Shown here: positions 23,526 through 33,316 of the stretch, one piece after another | Layout: each line of letters starts with the position of its first letter | Numbering within the stretch: the stretch's first letter is position 1 | DNA from: Tulasnella sp. 424 | Taxonomy: Eukaryota > Basidiomycota > Agaricomycetes > Cantharellales > Tulasnellaceae | Assembly: GCA_019633425.1 (NCBI GenBank) | Contig: WSUB01000214.1 | Span: forward strand, 1 to 60,202 | DNA length: 60,202 nucleotides | Direction of reading: 5' to 3' | Position numbers and translations under genes: made by a program | Notes under the pieces: generated by a model | Database searches by the model: none | The model's input: only the letters and a program-made list of their open reading frames with translations | What the model was told of the DNA's origin: nothing

Positions 23526-25060
23526 GACTCCGATCCCCTGACACCCCCGAGTCCCCATGCTTTCGTATTTCGTATCCCTAGCTTGTTTTTCCTCCCATCC
23601 CTCATGGTAGCCCTTCATGTCTGCGTGTTTTTATTATGTTATCTGTAGCTTCCTGCCCTGGTTGTTTAGACCTCGTTTCTCTTTTTAGGGTGCCGTGTTG
23701 GACTTCCGTGCGTCGGCTAAGGTCAGGCCTGTACAGTCTTCATCGTAGCGGCGCACGCGCCAGTTCCCGACTCGCCAGGGGTCGATGCCTGATCCCGAGT
23801 CCTTTGTACGTACAATATTCGTCCGGGTACGGTTGCCCAGAGCCGCCAGGTCTGTCCTGCGCTGCCTGGCTGGGACCCCCGCGCGCGGGACCCCGGGCCA
23901 TCCCAACTTGCCGGCCGGACAAACATCAATATGTCAGAGGTCAAACAATAGCTAGGCCATGAAATCTACTCAGTGCTCTCAGGGGTTCCATCCGCCTCGC
24001 CCACTGGAGATCACCGGCTTTTCACCAAAACACCCAAGCTTCTCATGCGTCGACTTTTCCGATGCCTCGTAGTCTAAGCAGCTATATCCACAGCCTAGTC
24101 TATATTTATATTTAATCTGAAAGACCCGGCCTTCTGTATCTCGCTCAGAACCGATGCCGCTCTCAGGTGGACGGCTAATCCCATGGCCATCGTGCATTGT
24201 CTTCGATAGTCCTCTCCGTTGAACGGTTTCTAGCTAACAAAATACCTCGATCTCGGTGTCCCATCCCTCAACATACGTCTGGGCGACTCTGACAAAGACA
24301 AAGACACTATTGTCCGAAGGTATTGAGCTCGGCACGGCTGAGCAAACTCAAGGTCGTATTTTGTCGCATTTCACGTTTTGTTCTGCGTTCAAAGTTCAAA
24401 CCCTGTGTCATGCAATGACAGAGCTTTGATCAACTGAGTAAGTTTGCACCACAAGGTGTCAACCAAACTGGCACAATGTCTGGGTGTTACTGGAGTTTCC
24501 GAGTCCAGCTTTCAATCAGCACCTTGGGACAACAAATGAGGTAGCATGAACTTTGCTCAACATGGTATCTTTGTATCCTTGCTCTACGCTAGCGCGTAAA
24601 CCGTTAATTGAGCTAGGCAACATCGATAGACTTTCCGATGGTCGAGTCCCGTAATGACAGTCAATGCCGTAGAGTGTAGAGTAACTTGGTTTGAGACGGT
24701 TGCTCACAGACATAGCTCAAAACTGTAACCAAGTGACCTTAAATCGCCTCCTTTTAGATTGCATTAGCTAGCCATTTTGAATGTTACGAAATGTACGGCG
24801 AGATGTCCCGGTTGCTTGCGGACGCCCTGGGCGGGCAGGAAAGTGAAAGAAATACCCTTATTTCGCTAAGGCACGTGCCAAAGACAACACTCGATATCGC
24901 TCAGGTGAAGAGGAGTGGGGAATGGGTGAGTAATGTCTCGCGAGGTGTCTTTTGTCGCGTGTCTGTACGGGAGTCGATCCAGGCGTACGGGGTCCGGGTA
25001 AGGTACCGCGCGCCGACAGACCTGGCGGCTCTCGTACGCCATAGTCCGGGCTATTACAGC
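23526..25060. other. Non-coding or weak-ORF spacer
   Basis: The first 250 bases are the 3' flank shared with PK7. The rest has open frames on both strands (for example 24,791-25,198) but nothing recognisable. Confidence 0.4.
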
Positions 25061-25061
25061 T

Positions 25062-25725
25062 GTTCCCTAAAAAAAAGGGGAGACCCTTTTTGCTCTTTCA
25101 CTTCCCCGCGTGACATTTGTTATATCCTTTGCCCGATACACCTCTCCTCCCCTCCAGCCATTTTTCTGATCATTGAACGACGGTACTCGAGACAATGATT
25201 ACATTCTTAATAATGTATGCACCCGCGACGGTGTCTACACTTGTTGAGCGCTAGGTGGGCCACGGGCGAAGTATAGGGTACCGTTGGCAGGCTGCCCTAC
25301 ACGGCATCGAGTACCTTGGAGGGACCAACCCCTCTTCCTGTAAAAATCCTTCACCTCGACCCCGCATTCATCGATGAAGACCAACTGCTCGGGTAGTAAG
25401 TCGGCGACGCTAACTCTCCATGCAGCCCGGAGGGCGTCGTCACGAGCGAGAGGGATGAATGTGACGGCTTTCTTGGTGAACAGCTTGACTGACGGTTGGC
25501 GTAGCGTGACATGTCCGATAGACGGTGGAAATTCCGCAATTAGCCATCGGTGCTATGTCTTCGGCGCTTCTGCCTTCTTTGTATCTTCACTGGATGATGT
25601 TTGCTCGCATTTCACAGTGAGATGGGGAGACACTTGGTGGTGTTTCGGTGAGTGTGACACGCGTGACCGTGGGGAACAAGAGAAAAAGAAGGGTCTCCCG
25701 CTTTTTTTTAGGGAACGGCTTAGCC
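25062..25725. repeat. Inverted repeat pair 1
   Basis: The sequence GTTCCCTAAAAAAAAGGGG and following bases at about 25,062-25,118 recur as an imperfect reverse complement at about 25,655-25,722, giving arms of roughly 55-65 bases around some 540 bases. This is the form of a small non-autonomous DNA element, but no target-site duplication was confirmed. Confidence 0.55.
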
Positions 25726-26705
25726 TCCCAGTCTCAGGCGTGTCGTTGGAGGTCACGTGTACTCAATTTGCACCCGTGAGAACCAAACGAGTTGGTGGGT
25801 GCAGAGTATCCCCCAAGAACGCCTGACGGACTTCGTGGGGTACCATCGCCGAAACGCGCGTCAGGTCAACCACCACCTTTCGACTGCCAGCCACGAGATT
25901 ATGACCCCGCAACACCCAGGAACTCCCGAAGAACTATTCGAGAATGAATCTAGCTCTCAGAACGCGGTCGCTGACAAGGTTTCAGTAATACTAGAAGCCT
26001 TGGACGAACAAAATCTCGGACTGAGCGAGTTCCTCACAGCTCTCGCCGGCCCCGACAACCCAAGATGTCTGAAGGAACGCCGTTTCTCCATGGTACAATG
26101 AAGGTTTACAAGTGACAATAATGTCAATATCTCTTTTCTCAACCTTCGCATAACCGAGACCGTTTCGACGGTGGAACCGCTGTAATGATTTTCGTCACCC
26201 AGCATCCCTATTTCGTCCCGACCTCGCTACGGAATACTACCTCCCCCAGCTGGCGCTATAACTAAGTAGTCTATACCGCTTATAATGGAAGCAGACACGT
26301 GTCTTTGCCATTCATATTGGGCTTTTCCGAGTAGTTCTTGACATTTGACCGTGACATTCTCGAGGTAATCATAATAGCGTTCACTAAACACGTCTGTAGT
26401 GCCCTAATATGACTATTAACAGAGTTTTAAGTACTGGTAGACGTGTAATTATATTTCGATGAAGTTTGGGATAGGTGGATCGGTCATTAGAAGGTGGAAT
26501 GGAGGTCAGGAGGTGGTGGTTGGTGAGGGGGTACGACCTGACGCGTGTCTCGGCGATGGCACCCCACGAAGTACGTCAGGCGTTCTATGGGCAAAGTTCG
26601 ACGCGCACCAACTTGTTTGGTTCCCACGCGCGTACAACCGAACTGACCCTTGCCCCATACGATACGCCTGAGACTGGGAGACTAGGAACGGCTGTACAAA
26701 GCCAC
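25715..26705. mobile_element. Candidate element with long inverted repeats
   Basis: About 170-200 bases at 25,715-25,890 match the reverse complement of about 26,497-26,706. Shared blocks include CTCCCAGTCTCAGGCGT and AGAACGCCTGACG followed by ACTTCGTGGGGT. The arms flank about 600 bases that hold a short ORF. The left arm abuts the right arm of the smaller inverted repeat, suggesting nesting or a composite element. No transposase is seen. Confidence 0.5.
25902..26101 (+). CDS. Short ORF, fragment of a repeated mushroom protein
   Basis: This frame reads PQHPGTPEELFENESSSQNA, then KVSVILEALDEQNLGLSEFL and TALAGPDNPRCLKERR. The KV-x-IL-x-x-L-x(6)-L-x-x-FL pattern resembles an N-terminal segment found in many multi-copy hypothetical proteins of mushrooms, often tied to mobile elements. 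This is recalled, not searched. The frame stops at 26,101 inside the inverted-repeat element. Probably a broken cargo or element gene. Confidence 0.3.
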
Positions 26706-26869
26706 ACAACGTAAACCCCCTTGAGCGCCTGCTCCCACCTGAGAGTTCAATTGCAACTGCGGTCAACTTTCCACTCCGTCCGCAGCGCAGTTAGTCTGCT
26801 TTATGCGTTTCCAGGAGGATAACCTTCACTTGAAGAGCTTTACGCCCTCCACTTCTGGGGGCAGGAGAG

Positions 26870-28830
26870 TTGTAAGTTCGACACGTAGTGAGAAGGTGAC
26901 GTGAAAGTGGCTTCTAACGCCACAGCTGCTAGAAATTACACAAAGTAACCTCACTCTTTTCACATACTTGCAGTTGCGTCCTCGAGGCATCCCCGGGGTC
27001 TTGCATCCAGTGGTGGGCAGAAACCATGAGGTGGCGGTGAGAGACGAGGCGGGAACTACCATATGCCGTATCTCCCGACGAGCGCACTTTCGGATTATCT
27101 GTGGGCTGTTCATAAACTGTGTCGTCTCATTGGTTGACAACTTGAGGGGTTAATGCCTCAACCCGATTGTGCCAAAATAAATCCCGCCAAACCATCGAGA
27201 AACTTTTAAAAAGGTCGGGAAATGGGACAGGAAGACGCAACATCCCTCCACTCATCCTTTGTGACTTCCCCTCCACTCCTATACCAAAGAATGAGACTCA
27301 CTCTATCATGCGAAAATGGCGAAGTTCCTCTTAGACCACTCTCAGGACAGATCGTCTCCCGGTCCGACATCGCACACTACGGCGAACTCACAGACCTGGT
27401 ACAGGGAGAGTTCACTTTCGACAACCGGAACGCCCACCGTGTCGCAATTAAGCGGCTTCGCTTCATCGGGGGAAGACAGCGATACGACGATACGCTCTTG
27501 CAGGAGCACTTGAAAGCAGGTCCTTATTTGCTACTTTCTCCTTTTCGGTCGGCTTACGAGTCCCTTTTAGCTCATCACTGAACATTTCCCCAAGTGGATA
27601 CGGCTCCGCCATAAGAACATCAATCCAGTTATCGACTTCCAGATATCTAGCGAGCCTCTCATCGTCAACCCTTGGATCAAGCACAACCTTTCCCGTGTTC
27701 TGTACGGTCCCGAAGGAAACTCGGAGCTCATGGACCTCAGGAAGCGTCTGGACAAGTGGTCCGTAATCAAAGACGTTTGTGATGGTCTCGAATTCCTTCA
27801 CACTCAATCACCACGCCCAATGGTGCACGGAGGACTAGGAATGACTACCGTCCTGCTCGACGAGAGCAACGGCATGATCTGTGCCAAGCTCAGCGATTCC
27901 GGTCTTGAACTCATCTTGCAGCGCATTCGCACTGATGCCGATCCTACCTGGACGAACGACTCACACAAGTACCCACCCGCACCCGAGGTCATTGATGGTC
28001 CTCCGCTGGGCTACGAAAAGGCTATCGGAAAAGCCCCGCCAGGCATGGATCACGACAAAGGCATCGTTGCTCCCAGTGGCATGATTCCAGCTTCGGATAT
28101 ATTCAACATGGGTACTTGGATTTTGGAAGTACTCAGCGAGAAGACGCCATGGTTGAAACTGGGCAGGGCTCGGGCCGTCATCGCAACCATGCACGGGGAG
28201 CGACCATCTCCCGCGGATCATCCAGGTCTTCCCCAGACTCACGCAGCCTGGACATTAATTCGGAGATGTTGGGCTCAGAATCCAAAGGAACGACCAAGCA
28301 TCCGAGCTGTATCTGACGCCGTAAGTCTCATCTGGTCCGATCCGGAATGTTAACCGCAACCTAATGCTTGAACTACATACCCCTTATAGGTGGACGAAAT
28401 TCGACCTCAACGGCTCAACTCGACACAGCTCTCGGCTAACTCGATTCCGTATGACAGTGGATATGACAGCGGACATTCTCTATAAAAATCCAGGCTGCCT
28501 TTGCCATTCATCTTTCCATCAAGTTTCTCGTTAAATAACCGCAGTTCAGTCTGCAACCGAGGACCCCGTGCCCCTTGACACCCCAATACCCCCTGACACC
28601 CCTAGTTCCTTCGTTCGGCTTTTCATATTTTGTATTCCTCGCCTTTTGTCCCCCACCCTAGCCCTTCATATGTGTATGTTTTTATGTAGCTTCCTGTCCT
28701 GCTTGTTTGAACCTCGTTTCCCCTTAAATTTGGGGGGTGCCGTGTTAGAGTTTCGTGTGTCGGCTCAGGTCCTCTCTTCCTCGTTTCCACGGCGCACACA
28801 CCAGTCCCAGTCCCTTAACCTTGCAAATAC
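26870..28830. repeat. Segmental duplication carrying PK7 (partner 21,730-23,780)
   Basis: This is the second copy of the 2-kb block described for PK6, without the gap. It keeps the coding exons, the GC intron donor and the 3' flank through GGTGCCGTGTTAGAG. Confidence 0.75.
27291..28486 (+). CDS. PK7: single-domain pseudokinase
   Basis: Three exons fit well: 27,291-27,515, 27,571-28,320 and 28,391-28,486. Intron 1 uses a GC donor (AAA|GCAGGT). The protein is the paralogue of PK6: VAIKRLR kept, MVHGGLGMTTVLLDE at the catalytic loop, DSG in place of DFG, PPAPEV, and RRCWAQNPKERPSI near the end. It closes with SIPYDSGYDSGHSL, shorter than PK6. Catalytic Asp, Lys and Asn are absent, so phosphotransfer is not expected; a scaffold or regulatory role is inference. 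Differences from PK6 cluster between the DFG and APE positions and in the following insert. Confidence 0.8.
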
Positions 28831-29349
28831 AGGTATGTTGTACGCATTCCTCACATAACTGATCTGAGGATGGCTGCAGTAGTCCCCGGACAATAGACTA
28901 TATGGAGGCAGAGGACAGGAAAAGTGGAGAGTGCAAAGTCTGGCATCAAGTCGTTCGCTCAGGCGGTCTAAGGAGTTGGGGGGTTCCTCGGTATAAGCAT
29001 CCAGCCGTTTCATCATGTCTCAAGGCAATCTGTGAATTCAACAGCAAGCGCAGATCACACGATAGATGTCCCCTTGCTGGTAACCTGCTTGTAGCATCAG
29101 CAGGAGACGCAATCAAAAACCTGTTTCGCCGGCTCGAGGGCACCGCTCCATAGACGCCCGGCCCCGGAGAACCTCGGCTAAGGAAAAAAAGGGAGCCCAG
29201 AAGTGTTTTCGGCGACGGTCCCAGCGAGCGTGTCCAGGGAACCATTTGACAGTTCCCTTAAAAGAAAAGCCTCTTGGAGCCTGCCAGACCCGACTCAGGG
29301 TGGCTGGAGAATGAGCAATAGCAACAGACGTACTGTTTATCCCAAAGTT
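28831..29349. other. Spacer without recognised gene
   Basis: Frames on both strands (28,902-29,153 plus; 28,946-29,245 minus) have no recognisable motif. GTTCCCTTAAAAGAAAAGCC near 29,252 resembles the end of inverted repeat pair 1, but no partner arm was confirmed. Confidence 0.35.
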
Positions 29350-29781
29350 CGCGGGATCGATTGAAAATAGCTGAAGTTGTACGCATCAGCATGCATGCAT
29401 TCAAGGTCTTTCTTTCAAGTCATCCGATACATAGACCCAACTGACACGGTGGCAGCTGGCCTCTACGCGAACAAGGTTAGTTTGAGATCACTTATAAGGG
29501 CACCATCAACACCCGTGAACGGCTTTCGACGGAGGGCTGGGTCGCCACTTCGAGCACGCTCCGTTTGAAACGTAAACCCCAATCATTTTCTTGAGCTCCC
29601 TAGAGGACTGTACATCAGGGTCATTGCATCGTGAACATAGCCACGAAGCATCATGTTCCTGCGTGACCATCACCCAGTATGCTAAGCCTGCAGGACTCCA
29701 GCAGCATCCGAACTCTGAACGAGAACACCCGACCCTTCCCCCGTCGAGCTACTTCTGATATCCATCGAAGCCGTATCGGTC
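29350..29781. repeat. Segmental duplication, copy 2, fused to TKP5
   Basis: This block matches 19,715-20,110 and ends at about 29,781 within the PEX14-derived sequence. Directly right of the break, kinase-gene sequence begins, so the junction lies in the last exon of TKP5. Confidence 0.8.
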
Positions 29782-31027
29782 CTTGGGCTCCAGCTCCCTC
29801 AAACGTCCAGGAAGAACTTGTGGGCGGTTAGTAATAACAAGACCCTCTAGCTAAATGGCAGCGTATCAGCTCAACACTTGAAAATGCCAGACCTGCAGGA
29901 TGGAAGACCGCGAAGGAGACGACTCACGAATGATACAACTTGGTTGATATCCGGTCTAGCGGAGCCTTCTCGCTCCCACATTTGGTTCATCAGAGACCAC
30001 AAAGGATGCTCCTCATGCAGAGCAGAATGTGCTGAGGGACTAGGCTTCCCTACAAGCCAAGCGACCTCCGAGACCGGATAATCGTTATGCGGGTGACTCC
30101 CGGTCATTACCTTCAATAGACAGAAAGTCAGAGGAAGGTCGCAGGACAACAAAAATGGGCGAGTACCGATAGCATCACTCCGGCGAATGCATAGACGTCC
30201 GTGGCAGTCGTAGCAGCCCTTTGTTCCAGCAGTTCAGGGGCATAGTAGCCCCCTCTGGGATTGGAAGGCCTGATGGTGGCTTGGGACGGCGGTGGGTCCA
30301 AGAACGAGATGGTGCTGACGATCCCAAAGTCAAATAAGACTGGCCGACGTTGGTTGCCGATGAGGAACTGTGTTGGATGAATGCCACCATGGACTACGGG
30401 AGGATCTTGATTGTGTAAATACGCAACACATCGGGCTGCGCCAAGGAGCTTAATTGGGACCACAAGGTCAGACAGGCAAGGTGAGATCCATGCTGAGCGA
30501 TACCCACCAAGGCTAATTTGTCGTCGATAGTTAGGTCAGGATGACTGAGGACGTGTTGGAGGATATTCCCGCCTTCCGTTCGAGGAACCACTAGGCAAGG
30601 GGAATCTTGTAGCCGATACCCGAAGGGCTTCAAGACATAGGTGGGGTCAAGCTCTCCAACGTTTTGTATCCTCGTCTGGAGTACCTGATAAGCGGACAAA
30701 AAGACCTCATCTCGAGCCCCCGAGGTCCAGATTTAGCATTCGACTAACCTTCAAAGCGCGTCCTCGCCAAGCGTCCCATGCCGCATCGTTCGACGTCTCT
30801 GCTTTCCCCGGAAACGGCAGAGACTTGATGAACACTGACATTTGTTTGTCCATGATAGCTCGGCGCCAGGAGCCACGAACAACGCCCTGCGCGGGTGGGG
30901 GTGGTTGAACTTCAACTGGCGTCGGGAAGGTTGGGAACAGCTGTCCGTCGAGTTCGGGGAGTGGCTGCAAGTTCGAATTTAGGCTACTGCATGGTGTCAG
31001 CCGTTGAGGCAAAGCGCTTACCTCCAT
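29749..31027 (-). CDS. TKP5: truncated pseudokinase gene with chimeric C-terminus
   Basis: Only a B module remains. Exon 1 is ME (ATG at 31,027), then PLPELDGQLFPTFPTPVEVQ and the domain: VFIKSLPFPGK, YVLKPFGYRLQDSPCLVVPR, VVHGGIHPTQFLI, LFDFGIV, GGYYAPEL, and MNQMWEREGSARPDI. Catalytic Asp, Lys and Asn are replaced, so it is a pseudokinase. After the final intron the linker exon (LEGLVITNRPQVLPGRLREL) runs into PEX14-derived DNA read in a foreign frame and stops at 29,749. The kinase module A that follows B in TKP1, TKP3 and TKP4 is missing here. Either the gene now makes a lone pseudokinase or it is a 3'-truncated relic. Confidence 0.7.
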
Positions 31028-31487
31028 AGCAAGCTTGTCTCAGTGGTACTGGAGGTGAGGCGTAAGTACGAGGAAGCAAAGGGAAAGAGGAATAGAGAGA
31101 GGGAGCCTGGAACAGATGCGACGTTTTCTCAAATTTTAAGGTCGCCTTTTGTCAACGAGGACTTTTCGTCCTAAACGGGTCAATACTGAAATATTGTCAT
31201 CGTGTTCCCTGGGCTCGAGTCACCGTTGTGTGCGAAGGTGTCAACACATCATCAGAGCGGAAGGCCCAATGAGGTGTTTGATACGAAGACACTCCCCAGA
31301 TCGATCGGTGTGAGGATGTAGGCCAGCAGGCCGAGCCATGATGTTTCCCTCCCTCGAAATTTGATAACCTTTTGAGGCGGATCATACGCCGCTCCGAAAA
31401 AAAAAACGCTTGAGAAACGTGGCCACCATGATCTGAATTCTGAGGCATCAGTCCGAACAACATAAAAAAGTCCCTGCGGTAAATATA

Positions 31488-32923
31488 CTAATGCTCCGCC
31501 TCGGAACTCTGTACGAGAACAGCCGACCCTTCGAACGCCGAACTACTTGTGATATCTGTCGATGCCGTGTTGGTGGTAGTGGTGGTGGTGGTGCTAACCA
31601 CGGTCGGCACAGCAGGAGACGACGTGGACCTGGTCGCGGTACCAGCAGCAGCGGCCAACTGCCAAGCCGGTATACTCGGCCTCCCACTCAACAAGTAACC
31701 CGAATTCGGTCCTGGTGGCGGCGACGATGATAGACCTGGGGCAGCTCCGTACGGTAGATTCGCCGTCGACGAGCCCGTGGGTGTACCAACTCCATAAGGT
31801 AAGGCAGTCGAGGAGGGAGGAGGTTGAGGGTATCCCATGGATGGAGTGGTAGGTTGAGAGGGACGTGAAAGGAGGAGGGTTTTAAGGGACTTGAGTTCCG
31901 CTTGGACGTCGGCGAGGGTGTTTGTTGCGCTTGCTTGGGATGATTGGATGAGCTGCGGAACGCCAAGAGAGGGTCAAACATTGGAGCTTGGTATTCCGAT
32001 ACCGAACAGGCTCAGAACCAACCTTGGGCACCAACTCCCTAACATTCCCCACTTCCTCCCTAATCTCCTTCAACTCCAGTTTCGCCTTCTCCTCTTCCAA
32101 CTTCAACTCCCTCAGAGCAGCGTCCACTTCACTAACGACCCTGGCGACTTCGTCTTTTGATGCCTCGACGATTTTACGTTGGGCGTCGGATTCGGTTTGT
32201 AAATCGGCAAGTTGTTTTGAGATGGCGTCGAATTGAGCTTCGAGCGAGGCTTGGGTTTGTTGGAAGGCGTCGAGTGGGGGAGGTGTTAGGTGAGGGAAGA
32301 GGAATTTCTGTGAAGAGGGCAGGCGTGGTTCCTGTTAGCTAGTCGGTCAGGGTCGTAGGATGAGGGGCGCTCACCTTTGCTAACGAATAAGCCCCGACCG
32401 CCACTGTCCCCGAAACCACTGCCATGACCTGATATAGCCAGTCACCCGTAAGCCCTCCTGGTGCCCTCAGTTCGCAGGTAAACCAACTCACAAACCAGTC
32501 CTTCCAATCCTTCTCCCTCTGCGGCGGTGGCATACGTCGTGCATCAAAGGCGTAGTTGTACGCTGGCACCGTATTATGGTACTGTGGCACGACATGCTTC
32601 GGTTGCGTTGTCACAGGTACGGCGAAGAACTCTCCCTCGGCTGTCGACACGGTTGAGGACGAGGCGATGGGTGCGTCTACGCGAGTGATCCCCACTTGAG
32701 CCAACGCAGCGTCAATTTCCTCTTGCGTCAAGCCTTTCACTCGAAGGAACTCGATGCGTTTGTCCAGAGGGGATTCCTGCGTCTGGAAAGAGGGCGAGCC
32801 GTTAGCGGGTACGGCGTGTAGGGGGCACACGAAAGTTGTTCTCGAACTGACCGAGGAGTCTCGGAGAAAGCTGACAGCGTTTGAAATGATTGAGCTGCGC
32901 ATGGCTTCCTGCGCGCTTGTCAT
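31488..32923 (-). CDS. PEX14: Peroxisomal membrane protein PEX14
   Basis: PEX14 is the docking factor on the peroxisome membrane for the import receptors PEX5 and PEX7. Exon 1 encodes MTSAQEAMRSSIISNAVSFL and exon 2 continues with PLDKRIEFLRVKGLTQEEID, the conserved N-terminal receptor-binding domain. Splicing out GTGAGTTGG...TATATCAG joins KDWKDWF to VMAVVSGTVAVGAYSLAK, the membrane segment. A coiled coil follows (LEAQFDAISKQLADLQTESD through REEVGNVRELVPK), then a Pro/Ser/Thr-rich tail (SMGYPQPPPSSTALPYG) ending VQSSEAEH. All parts are in the expected order, so this is the functional copy. Its 3' exon is the source of the fragments near 20.0-20.4 kb and 29.6-29.8 kb. Confidence 0.92.
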
Positions 32924-33316
32924 GCAATCAAAGTATAGCGGCCAAGACTGGCAATATACAAGACTACGCGGGGGTAAATCCAGTAAATGATGTTAATGCA
33001 AACGAACAAGGTACAGCGTCAGCAGCACAGTGCTCTCACCCTCACAAAGCTTGATATTCAAGGGGTTGGCCGTTCACGCTAACGTACGCACAAGAGGTCC
33101 AGCACTTGAGATGAACCTGTTGTCGGTCGTTGCTTGCTGTGTAGTGTCGGTGCTGGATGTAGCGTGGATGTGGTCCGGATCGAAATGCGCGTTCTCAATT
33201 TCGGTTATGTCCGTCAGCCGGCGGTCTTCCTCGTGACGCCGATCCCCGCAAACAGCGAATAACAACCACCAGGTTCAAATACATCACGGTGTTACTAGTA
33301 GTACAACAAAGGCGCT

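Larger units (their letters stand above)
21730..23780. repeat. Segmental duplication carrying PK6 (partner 26,870-28,830)
   Basis: About 2 kb including 5' flank, whole coding region and 3' flank is repeated in the same orientation around PK7. The flanks share blocks such as CATATGCCGTATCTC-like upstream sequence and GGTGCCGTGTT downstream. The spacer between the two copies is not shared. Confidence 0.75.

Noticed and set aside
25374..25826. Plus-strand ORF of 150 codons
   Set aside because: It crosses the arms of the inverted repeats, and its end is repeat sequence.
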